From positions 1 through 57,603 of the forward strand of contig JANMDQ010000004.1 of NCBI GenBank assembly GCA_031376385.1: a stretch of DNA of 57,603 nt, given 5' to 3'. The notes beneath the pieces are model-generated. The model ran no database searches and was not told the origin of the DNA. It saw only the letters and a list, made by a program, of their open reading frames with translations. The DNA comes from Aquisediminimonas sp031376385 (GTDB taxonomy: Bacteria > Pseudomonadota > Alphaproteobacteria > Sphingomonadales > Sphingomonadaceae). Position 1 is the stretch's first letter, and each line of letters opens with the position of its first letter. Both the position numbers and the translations under genes were made by a program. Below are positions 50,423 through 57,603 of the stretch, piece by piece.

Positions 50423-51154
50423 TCACTGGCCAACGCCGCGGCGACCGAAGCCTCCGCTGGCTTGGGCATAGCCGGGGCGGGCATTGCCCGCAGCTGCACT
50501 CATCGCAGGTGCACTGAAGACGGTGCGGCGGAAGTTCTTTTCCAGCCGATCCGACATATAACGCCATAATTCCGTTATTTCTTCGGCAGAGCGCCCCTTT
50601 GGATCAACCTCCATTACCGTCCGACCGTCAATCATCGATGCCGCGAAGTCGGTCCGGTGGTGAATGGTGACAGGGGCAACGGTGCCATGCTGGGATAGAG
50701 CGACAGCGGCTTCATAAGTAATCTTGGCCTTCGGCGTAGCGCCGTTCACGACGAACACTAAGGGCTTTCCTGCGCGATCGCAAAGATCAACGGTGGCGCC
50801 CACTGCGCGCAAATCATGCGGGCTTGGGCGAGTTGGAATGACGATAAGTTCAGCAACATTGATCACGCTCTGGATCGCCATTGTAATGGCAGGCGGCGTA
50901 TCGATCACAGCCAATTTAAACCCCTGCTGCCGGAGCAATTCCAGATCACCCGCAAGCCGTGCGACTGTTGTCTGTGCAAAGGCGGGCAATTCTGTTTGCC
51001 GCTCATTCCACCAGTCCGCGAGCGAGCCTTGCGGATCAATGTCAATCAGAACAACGGGCCCTGCGCCTGCCAACTGGGCCTGCACAGCAATATGCCCTGA
51101 CAAGGTTGTCTTGCCAGAGCCGCCCTTCTGTGATGCCATCGCCAATACCCGCAT
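50423..51154 (-). CDS. ParA/MinD-family ATPase
   Basis: A 243-residue Walker-type ATPase. The deviant Walker A KGGSGKTTLSGHIA is at residues 10-23, Walker A' VVLIDIDPQGSLADWW follows and Walker B is KLAVIDTPPA. There is no membrane-targeting helix of the MinD type and no N-terminal HTH, so it resembles small plasmid or orphan chromosomal ParA proteins that position cargo. The gene is first in an operon with a ribbon-helix-helix gene and a TPR-SPOR gene. Confidence 0.9.
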   Translation of the reverse strand: MRVLAMASQKGGSGKTTLSGHIAVQAQLAGAGPVVLIDIDPQGSLADWWNERQTELPAFAQTTVARLAGDLELLRQQGFKLAVIDTPPAITMAIQSVINVAELIVIPTRPSPHDLRAVGATVDLCDRAGKPLVFVVNGATPKAKITYEAAVALSQHGTVAPVTIHHRTDFAASMIDGRTVMEVDPKGRSAEEITELWRYMSDRLEKNFRRTVFSAPAMSAAAGNARPGYAQASGGFGRRGVGQ

Positions 51155-51290
51155 GGGAAATCCTCGTCGTTTTTCAAGATTGGCATCATCAATTCCATGA
51201 TTAAGGATAAGAAAAGGTTAACGGCACTTGCTTTTTGATCTTACCCAGCCAGAAAGTGACAGAACTGGCTATTTCTGCGCCGCGTCTATG

Positions 51291-51306
51291 CTAACATTCT
51301 GTTAAC
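51291..51306 (+). promoter_or_regulatory. CtrA-like binding site
   Basis: CTAA-CATTCTG-TTAAC matches the alphaproteobacterial CtrA consensus TTAA-N7-TTAA with one change. It lies 51 bases before the Sel1-SPOR gene and about 135 bases from the parA start on the other side. Confidence 0.45.
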
Positions 51307-51356
51307 CAAGCGCCGGTATGGCCAAATAAGTAGAGTAAATTTGGAGGTTTTTAACC

Positions 51357-52385
51357 ATGCGGACTTTGGCTTTCACCTGCGCGGTGTTGGGCGCGGCGTT
51401 GACCATCACCCCGGCCTTCGCCGACGTAAAAACGGGCGTAGAGGCTTGGTCAAAAGGTGATTATCCAGCAGCAATAAAAGCATGGCGGCCACTCGCGATT
51501 TCAGGCGATGCTGACGCGCAATTTAACTTGGGCCAGGCCTATAAACTGGGTCGCGGCGTTCCGATTGATTTGAAACAAGCCGAAGATTGGTACCGTAAAG
51601 CCGCCCTTCAGGGTCATTTGCAGGCCGAGGATAATTACGGCCTCGTGATGTTTCAAAACGGTAATCGGCAGCAAGCCCTGCCTTGGATTGAAAAGTCGGC
51701 AACGCGCGGAGAGCCCCGCGCCCAATATATCCTGGGAACTGCTCTCTTCAATGGCGATATGGTGACCAAGGATTGGACCCGCGCCTATGCCCTGATGACA
51801 CGGGCGTCCGCCGCTGGCCTTGCGCCAGCCTCGGCCAGCCTCGCGCAGATGGATCGCTACATCCCGCTTGATCAACGTCAGCAGGGGCTGGCGATGGCGC
51901 GTACCATGGAAATCGCAGCATCGCGCCCCGTATTGCCACCTGTAGCCGCAGCACGCCCTGCCCTGCCCCGCCCATCGCAGCAGATTGGAGGCGTGATACG
52001 CCCGGTTGACTTGCCTGCGTCACAGCCCGGCCTGCCGCCGCTCACTGACCCCGACCCTATCATGACGCCCCCTGCTCCGCGCCCCGTTGCTGTGGTCAAA
52101 CCCCGCCTTGCAGCTGTCGTTAAGCCCACCCCTCGCCCAGCGGCGGTTGCGGGGAAAGGCTGGCGCGTTCAACTTGGCGCATTCGGCGAAGACGGCCGTG
52201 CTCGTGCCCTTTTCTCACAACTCGAACGCCGCGTAGCAGGCTTGTCTGATCTTCAACCCTATCTCGTTAAGGCTGGCAGTGTCACACGCCTCCAAGCAGG
52301 GCCGATCGCAAGCTCCGCCGCCGCAGACAAGCTCTGCGCCGCCGTCCGCGCTGCTGGCAACGCGTGCTTGCCCATTGCACCCTAA
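51357..52385 (+). CDS. Sel1-repeat SPOR domain exported protein
   Basis: A 342-residue exported protein. Signal peptide (ending TPAFA), Sel1-like repeats at residues about 25-175 (DAQFNLGQAYKLGRGVPIDL, RAQYILGTALFNGD), a Pro-rich linker (about 180-260) and a SPOR domain (GWRVQLGAFGEDGRARALFS to the end). It is divergent from the parA-RHH-TPR-SPOR operon and shares the SPOR domain type with it, so a cell-division or envelope function is likely. AGTAAATTTGGAGG gives a good ribosome-binding site. A near-consensus CtrA site lies upstream. Its 3' end is 50 bases from tRNA-Cys. Confidence 0.87.
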   Translation: MRTLAFTCAVLGAALTITPAFADVKTGVEAWSKGDYPAAIKAWRPLAISGDADAQFNLGQAYKLGRGVPIDLKQAEDWYRKAALQGHLQAEDNYGLVMFQNGNRQQALPWIEKSATRGEPRAQYILGTALFNGDMVTKDWTRAYALMTRASAAGLAPASASLAQMDRYIPLDQRQQGLAMARTMEIAASRPVLPPVAAARPALPRPSQQIGGVIRPVDLPASQPGLPPLTDPDPIMTPPAPRPVAVVKPRLAAVVKPTPRPAAVAGKGWRVQLGAFGEDGRARALFSQLERRVAGLSDLQPYLVKAGSVTRLQAGPIASSAAADKLCAAVRAAGNACLPIAP

Positions 52386-52435
52386 GTGGCTTGACTTCGA
52401 GCGCCCATCGCCCCAGAGGAACCGTCCGCACGCGA

Positions 52436-52509
52436 GGCCCGATGGCGGAGTGGTGACGTAGAGGACTGCAAATCCTCGCACGCCGGTTCGATTCCGGCTC
52501 GGGCCTCCA
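52436..52509 (+). tRNA. tRNA-Cys (GCA)
   Basis: A 74-nt cloverleaf. GGCCCGA pairs with TCGGGCC, the anticodon loop CTGCAAA has GCA, and the T-arm contains GGTTCGATTCC. CCA is encoded. It forms the left border of a likely genomic island. Confidence 0.95.
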
Positions 52510-52832
52510 AGCATATCCACCAAACCGCGAAATATAGTTTTGGGATGGTTAAACGCCGCGTTTGCGGACACTTTTCGAGAACGCCGAGGTCTCTGCAATA
52601 CACCGTTTCAACACGTAACAGCGTTTAACTTGGGCATAGTCTCTGCGCGCCGTTGTGCAGTGACGGATTGGTAGAATTACCAATTGTGGCTGCAAGCAGA
52701 CTGAAAGTTTTCGAAAACTAAACATCGTCATGGTTTATTCGTGATAGTTGTGGAAGACGGCTCAAGCCAACTTTTCAGACATTCTGGACCGAGATTTCTC
52801 CGACCTGAACCCGCCGTTCTTTGAGGCACTAG
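52510..52832. other. 323-base intergenic stretch after tRNA-Cys
   Basis: No recognisable gene. It holds a 7-bp inverted repeat ATTGGTA-GAAT-TACCAAT near 52669 and a short rightward open frame (from TTG at about 52751) that runs into the 3' end of the large STAND gene and is not recognised. No second copy of the tRNA-Cys 3' end is present inside the window. Confidence 0.5.
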
Positions 52833-55800
52833 CTACTCAAATGCTTCTTCCCGCTCTGTTTCTCGCTCTCGCTGGTGGTCGGCCCATTTTCTAAGGTTTG
52901 ACATTTGCTCAGCAACCCACACCCGGACGCCGCTATCCGAATGATCAGCTAATCCAGCGAGATACTCGCAGCGGCGATCCAGGATCGCGGAGAGATTTCC
53001 AGACCAGCTACTGGGGTGCATTCGAGTGGCGTGACATCTTAAAAATGCAACGCGATCCGGCGCTTTTTCTAAGCCCTCAAGGAACAACGGAGACAGACCG
53101 TCATCATCGTCATGGTTCTTCGTGGCAAAGACATTCAACGCGCGGCTTATGAGCGAATACTGCGTGTCTGGGGCTTGATCAGCCCATGACCACAAAATGG
53201 CAGGATCGACTTTCTCGAGCGGAGATTGCCTGTCGAAGCCGCTACTCCCGCAGATGGGATCGTCGTCGTCTGCTTTCGCGCCCAATAGAAATTCGTCCAA
53301 AGCAACTATTGGTTGCACCTCAAAGAGAGTGTCAAAGGCATGATCGAGTTCGAAGGCATATATTTCGCAGGCTGCAATTTTGGCTTTGAACAGGCGGCAT
53401 AGTTCGCGCGCACCGGCCTCGCCTCCGGGACCGGAATAGCATTCTTTGATAGTCTGCTGGACACGGTACACTCTAACATCCTGCGTATTTTTGTAATCGG
53501 TGCGGAGCAAGAGCTGATGGCCCGTGTCGATTAGCACGCCTTCTACCTCCAGGCCGTCCGTTTTGAGGCAGTAGGTTGCCATGTCAAAGATTTCGAGCGC
53601 GGTTGCGGTGCCTCCGTCCAACCCGCAAAGATCGTCCAGCATCGCAGCAAGTGCACCTTGCGGAGCTGGGCCAATGACGCCCGAGGCAAGGGCATTGAAA
53701 CTGTGAGCTTTGATATTGCCCAAGGAGATTGCCCTCCTCAGTCGCGCGATAGCTTCTCCGTTCATCTCAGCCCGCGCTTGGAGATAAACGAAGTGCGGAG
53801 CCATTTCAGGATCGGCAAGCATTTCGTCAAAGAGCGACGAGCAAAGTGAAGCATCCAATTCATTTAGTTTATGTATGAACCCGCCTAGAATTGTGGCGTT
53901 TCGAGCTTCGACAGGAATGGCAATGAAGGCGGTACGAAGCGTTTGCCAGGTGTCAGACAAGGGCGTTGATGATTGAGACAAGCCAACCCCGAACGAAAAA
54001 GCGCGGGGCGCATGATTGGATTGAAGTGCTTCCGACAGGAAGGAGTTTAGCAATTCGGTCTGATCGCCAAATTCCTTCCCGATGGCTTCGGCCTTTTGTT
54101 CCAACCGTTTATGGGCGGCGGCATAATCCCTCTCGCTTCCGTCCTCTGCGTCGCTGTCCAGAAGGTCGAAGCCTGACCCCCGGCCTTCCATTACATAAGC
54201 CCTCGCGACGTTTAGCGGATCGGACGGACGCAATCGCGCCTCCAGTGCGCGAACACGCTCCAAAACCTCGGGTCGCCAGCCCTTCCCGTCAAACCCAATG
54301 GCGCCGCGAATAGCGAGCCAACCGTCTATCCATTCTCCATCTTTCAGAAAATCAGTAGTGGCCGCTTCAACGGCAGCAAGGCAGGCTTCGATGCCAACAA
54401 CGCCCCGCAGACTTGCTGAAACAACCCGCCTGATTTCTGATCGCACAGTTGAGTCATTGGCTAGCTCAACCGCGAGGTTGATGCCGTCGCTGTACCAACT
54501 CCAAATGTCGCCATAGGTCGGAGGATGCCAGCCGAAATCCCTAGGACGCGCTCCAAAATCGAAGTTCGATGATGAAGAAAAGTGCCCGGACTCAAGCATG
54601 GCGCGCAACGCGAGATGGCCACAACGAACGAAGTCGGGATCACCGCTGGCATAAAGACTGCGGATCAATCTTCTCCGCTGATCTGGAGGCGCTTGCGTGC
54701 CTGAAAGATGAAGGTGAAAAAGTTCTTCGAACGATCCACGGGCGGAGTTATGATTTTCCTTGGGTGTCTCCGCAGCTACGAATTTGCATAGGAGCGTCGT
54801 CGCTCGATCAAACAGTTCCGCATCGTAGGCTAGCGATTTTAGGATCATCGTCAACTGCCAGCGGGAAGAGGATTTGGGGTTGAGTATCGCGCCTCCGTTT
54901 GAGCCTGCCACCTCTTCCTCTGCACGCCGGAGAACGGCCTCGGGAGAGACTGGGGCAATATTGCGAAGGAGTTGGAGGGACCCATCATCTCCGACGAAAA
55001 GATCTCCTAAAGGACCATCAAAGCGGAGCCAACGAGCGATGGCCTGCTTGGCCTCCTCGTTGTCATGGAGATAACCCAATCTCCGGGTTAGAGACTTTTG
55101 CATTCGAGCAGGAACAGTGGCGCAGAGGCCATCCAACTCGTCCGCAGGGATACGCTCAAGCGCTTGCGCGGCCAATCGGTTGGCGATTGCATGGGGCAGC
55201 AACGCCCTCCAACGGCCACGAGATTGAACGACGAAGCGCCTCTTTAGCTCAGCGACAAATGCATAGAGCTTTGTAGCATTAATTCCGGCCACGGGGGCCA
55301 GCATCGCAAGTTCGCCAGATACGGACGTATCGGCTCCATCGAACGAATAGACCAGAGCTAGGGCTTCTGCCGCACATAGCAAATCATCGCTATGGTCGTT
55401 GCGCTGCTGAAAAATTCTGGCGAAAAGTTCACGATCCTTGAGATTTCCAAGCGTATCGCCCTTTTTCAGGGTGTCGGCGAGGACTCCGGCAACGCGAAAA
55501 TTGCCGCCGCTAAATTCGGCTATGCGGTCGCGGTCCACCTGCGAAACATAGTCGAAATTGGCCTTCAACCATTCTCCGATGGTGCCCTCCGAAGCGGGCT
55601 GTAGCCTGAAAACCTCTGTTCGCTCCGGCTCGTCATCACGAACATCATATTCGACCGTGATAAGGCTGATTTTGCTTTTGCTACTTCCGCAGATTTTCGA
55701 CAGATCGGAGTGGGTTTGAGGGTTGCAGTTATCGACAACGAGAATAGCTCGCTGACCTGTTTCAATCAGACGCAAAGCCAGTTGCTTCGCTGTGGGGTCC

Positions 55801-56630
55801 GGGGTTTCGGAATAATCGGCATAAACCGCCAGCGACGGGTCGAGGGGGTTGGTTCCGACTTCACTTTCAAACAAGGCTTGGACGAGTCTCGTCTTTCCGA
55901 GGCCCGACATCCCTATCAGTCGCACACACTGGCCTGGCTGAGACAAAGCGCCCCGTATGCTGTTGATGCCCTCGATAATGGGAAGTACGGCTTGATCCTT
56001 GGATCGGGTATCGACCAAACATGCTGCATCATCCGCTATGTATTTGCCGTCGCCGCCAACGCGGATGCCCGACCAGTCTCCTAGCGACTGCCATCCAGAA
56101 AGGGGGCGCCCGATGCGTGCCCGAACCCAAGCGGCAACGCCGGGAAAGCGGTTTACCCAGTTCGCGAGCCTGTCCCGGTCGTAAAAATCTACATGCAGTT
56201 TCGTCGCGCTTGTGTGGCCTTCCACGGCAGCCCTGATAGCTCTCCGACGGTCTTTTAACGGCTTGTCTGCAACTGACCCACTTGAATTAACGATGATGTA
56301 GCTGCCGCTTATGTCAGCCAACTCGCCTATCACCGGGCGCAAGACGCCTTTCAGCTTCATTTCAGCAGCTATTGCTGCCGGTCCCATATCAGGCTTTTTG
56401 ACCTGATAACCTGTCGTTGCTCGGGGTACGAAGTCGCCTGAAAAGCCAGCGGATAGCAATTCAACTCGAACGTCTAATCCGCCATCTGGAGCGTTGTGAT
56501 CCCCGCCTGCGGTGACGCCGGAAATTGGCTGCCCTGACGATAGCAATTCAGCAACGGCTAAACGAGCGACCAGCGTGCGAAGCTTCCTATCATCCAACTC
56601 TTGAATATCTGCGCCAGTGACTTCAAACAC
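52833..56630 (-). CDS. Nuclease-STAND NTPase protein, candidate antiviral (Avs-like) defence gene
   Basis: A 1265-residue soluble protein. The N-terminus (about 35-100) has a PD-(D/E)xK-like nuclease pattern: GGDHNAPDGGLDVRVEL followed by GYQVKK, as in Mrr/Cap4-type effectors. After a linker, residues 240-248 carry a P-loop (LIGMSGLGKTRLVQALFE) and near 297 a Walker B (AILVVDNCNPQTH), a STAND-type NTPase. The remaining 800 residues are helical, with no recognised family, suiting a TPR-like sensor. This nuclease-STAND-sensor layout is that of Avs/NLR-like antiphage proteins. The GTG at 56630 has GGGGAA upstream. It lies between tRNA-Cys and a serine recombinase. Defence function is inferred from architecture and setting. 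Confidence 0.72.
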   Translation of the reverse strand: MFEVTGADIQELDDRKLRTLVARLAVAELLSSGQPISGVTAGGDHNAPDGGLDVRVELLSAGFSGDFVPRATTGYQVKKPDMGPAAIAAEMKLKGVLRPVIGELADISGSYIIVNSSGSVADKPLKDRRRAIRAAVEGHTSATKLHVDFYDRDRLANWVNRFPGVAAWVRARIGRPLSGWQSLGDWSGIRVGGDGKYIADDAACLVDTRSKDQAVLPIIEGINSIRGALSQPGQCVRLIGMSGLGKTRLVQALFESEVGTNPLDPSLAVYADYSETPDPTAKQLALRLIETGQRAILVVDNCNPQTHSDLSKICGSSKSKISLITVEYDVRDDEPERTEVFRLQPASEGTIGEWLKANFDYVSQVDRDRIAEFSGGNFRVAGVLADTLKKGDTLGNLKDRELFARIFQQRNDHSDDLLCAAEALALVYSFDGADTSVSGELAMLAPVAGINATKLYAFVAELKRRFVVQSRGRWRALLPHAIANRLAAQALERIPADELDGLCATVPARMQKSLTRRLGYLHDNEEAKQAIARWLRFDGPLGDLFVGDDGSLQLLRNIAPVSPEAVLRRAEEEVAGSNGGAILNPKSSSRWQLTMILKSLAYDAELFDRATTLLCKFVAAETPKENHNSARGSFEELFHLHLSGTQAPPDQRRRLIRSLYASGDPDFVRCGHLALRAMLESGHFSSSSNFDFGARPRDFGWHPPTYGDIWSWYSDGINLAVELANDSTVRSEIRRVVSASLRGVVGIEACLAAVEAATTDFLKDGEWIDGWLAIRGAIGFDGKGWRPEVLERVRALEARLRPSDPLNVARAYVMEGRGSGFDLLDSDAEDGSERDYAAAHKRLEQKAEAIGKEFGDQTELLNSFLSEALQSNHAPRAFSFGVGLSQSSTPLSDTWQTLRTAFIAIPVEARNATILGGFIHKLNELDASLCSSLFDEMLADPEMAPHFVYLQARAEMNGEAIARLRRAISLGNIKAHSFNALASGVIGPAPQGALAAMLDDLCGLDGGTATALEIFDMATYCLKTDGLEVEGVLIDTGHQLLLRTDYKNTQDVRVYRVQQTIKECYSGPGGEAGARELCRLFKAKIAACEIYAFELDHAFDTLFEVQPIVALDEFLLGAKADDDDPICGSSGFDRQSPLEKVDPAILWSWADQAPDTQYSLISRALNVFATKNHDDDDGLSPLFLEGLEKAPDRVAFLRCHATRMHPSSWSGNLSAILDRRCEYLAGLADHSDSGVRVWVAEQMSNLRKWADHQRERETEREEAFE

Positions 56631-56736
56631 GCTTGTTCCCCGCTACGTCTACCGTTGATTGAAATAAGAACTAATGAGAAAAAGAGAAGTGGGTATTCGC
56701 CCGCTTCATATGCCACCGAACAGCAACACTTGCGCG

Positions 56737-57603
56737 CTATGCTGCCATATCGATCAACCGACGTTGAGCATCCCAGTCCACTGGCCACTCTTGTGCGAGC
56801 ATCCAGTCCGGCGTTACGTGTGCTGGTGCTGTTCCGGTAAGCAATGCCTTCTGAATATCCGGCGCGAGAAGCCCGATAGAGCTTTGCCGCCTGATCCATT
56901 CAGACGGTGCCGCCTTCATCTCGGAGTGCGACAGCGGCTCCAGCGGCGATGCTTTCATTTCCGCCAGCCTTTTATGGGCTTTACGAACAAGCGCTGCCAA
57001 TTGCGCCTTCGTATCGCCTGCTACCATTGCTGTATCTGGCGAGCGCTTGGTCCGTCCGCGCCGGTCGGCGGGGAGTGCGACAGTCAGATACAGGATGTCG
57101 CTATCAATGCGGGCGTCCGGATCAATCAGCTCTGCCTTGCGGAGGACTATGGTGTCCGAAATTGCATCACCGGGTAACGCCAGCCCGACGTCGATCTCGA
57201 CGAGCAGAGCATCGCTGAGCATAGTCACCTTGCGGACGGCGTCCGTCAGGGCGTTCTCATTGCCCATTGAGAGGGGGCTTAAACCTATACTGAGAGCCTT
57301 CTCAATCCGCGTCGCTGACAGACGCTGGCCAATGCGATTGGTTGAGACGTGAGCGGTGCGGGGCAACAGGCAACCGCTGACATAATAGCGGTACATCCGC
57401 TTGCCCCGCCCATAAGAAAAGCTGACACTCATGAGCTGACCATCGGCATCGTAAATCTTTCCGCACAGCGGTGAGGATGCCGCGCGTGTCTTGCGCCCGC
57501 TTCGCCGGACACGGTTATCGTCGATTTGCTGCTGGACCTGATTGAACAGATCGACTGGCACAATCGCATCATGCTCGCCCTTGTGCGCTTTGCCCTTATG
57601 GAC
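56737..57603 (-). CDS. Large serine recombinase, C-terminal part (5' end outside window)
   Basis: This leftward frame continues past the right edge (VHKGKAHKGEHDAIVPVDLF at the edge). It matches the recombinase and zinc-ribbon regions of large serine integrases: HKGEHDAIV-P-x-LF-x-VQ, a zinc-ribbon-like LCGKIYDADGQLMSVSF with GRGKRMYRYYVSGC, then the typical C-terminal SSIGLLAPDIQKALLTGTAP. The catalytic N-terminal domain is not in the window. It would mobilise the island containing the STAND gene. Confidence 0.85.
   Translation of the reverse strand, partial: VHKGKAHKGEHDAIVPVDLFNQVQQQIDDNRVRRSGRKTRAASSPLCGKIYDADGQLMSVSFSYGRGKRMYRYYVSGCLLPRTAHVSTNRIGQRLSATRIEKALSIGLSPLSMGNENALTDAVRKVTMLSDALLVEIDVGLALPGDAISDTIVLRKAELIDPDARIDSDILYLTVALPADRRGRTKRSPDTAMVAGDTKAQLAALVRKAHKRLAEMKASPLEPLSHSEMKAAPSEWIRRQSSIGLLAPDIQKALLTGTAPAHVTPDWMLAQEWPVDWDAQRRLIDMAA

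Noticed and set aside
52751..52900. Short rightward frame (WKTAQANFSDILDRD...) after tRNA-Cys considered as a transposase remnant
   Set aside because: It resembles no transposase I can name, begins at a TTG directly after two stop codons and runs into the opposite-strand STAND gene.

Overview
The window is chromosomal DNA of an alphaproteobacterium, most probably from the Sphingomonadales (Sphingorhabdus, Sphingopyxis or Sphingomonas type). The pointers are the rpsB-tsf-pyrH-frr-uppS-cdsA-dxr-rseP-bamA-skp-fabZ order without lpxD or lpxA, a protein with a PEPxxW-type C-terminal sorting signal, an RcdA/DUF1465 protein, DUF465 proteins, a carotenoid/lignostilbene-type oxygenase and intergenic palindromes of a kind common in sphingomonads. 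The species cannot be fixed by eye.

Layout. 1-3.4 kb: the 5' part of a GGDEF-EAL protein, then moaA-nadK and tRNA-Asn. 3.6-15.2 kb: a long leftward housekeeping block for translation (rpmE, frr, tsf, rpsB), UMP kinase, isoprenoid and phospholipid precursors (dxr, uppS, cdsA) and outer-membrane assembly (rseP, bamA, skp), mostly joined by 1-4 base start/stop overlaps. 15.4-21.1 kb: accessory genes (DUF1993, an exported PEPxxW protein, an orphan membrane protein, an HTH protein behind a perfect GTTC-N7-GTTC SOS box, and a TauD dioxygenase divergent from a sulfotransferase). 21.2-22.3 kb: rplM-rpsI. 22.4-23.4 kb: a DUF433/DUF5615 toxin-antitoxin pair. 23.5-31.5 kb: acyl-CoA carboxylase subunit, ABA4-like membrane protein, tRNA-Gly, HerA-like ATPase, MaoC hydratase, a second GGDEF-EAL protein and ispG. 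32-36.8 kb: thiolase, carotenoid oxygenase, an alpha/beta hydrolase with a membrane domain, and a frameshifted remnant of a second carotenoid oxygenase. 37-40.3 kb: P-type ATPase, GNAT acetyltransferase and tRNA-Ser. 40.4-44.4 kb: hspQ, TetR, purS-purQ, two DUF465 proteins, RcdA-like protein and LysR. 44.5-48.4 kb: pyrB behind an attenuator-like leader, BrnT-BrnA, a signal-peptidase-like protein without the usual lysine, and a metal-ligand-less dihydroorotase (pyrC'). 48.4-52.4 kb: parA, a ribbon-helix-helix protein and a TPR-SPOR protein, divergent from a Sel1-SPOR protein that has a CtrA-like site upstream. 52.4 kb to the end: tRNA-Cys followed by what looks like a genomic island, with a 1265-residue nuclease-STAND protein resembling antiviral Avs/NLR-like proteins and the C-terminal part of a large serine recombinase running off the right edge.

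The strongest candidate for an undescribed system is the nuclease-STAND gene at 52833-56630. Also notable are the pyrB leader with two mutually exclusive hairpins, the SPase-like protein with Thr at the catalytic Lys position between the two ATCase genes, the SOS box, and the chromosomal ParA/RHH/SPOR operon. All functional calls rest on motif recognition by eye; no searches were run.
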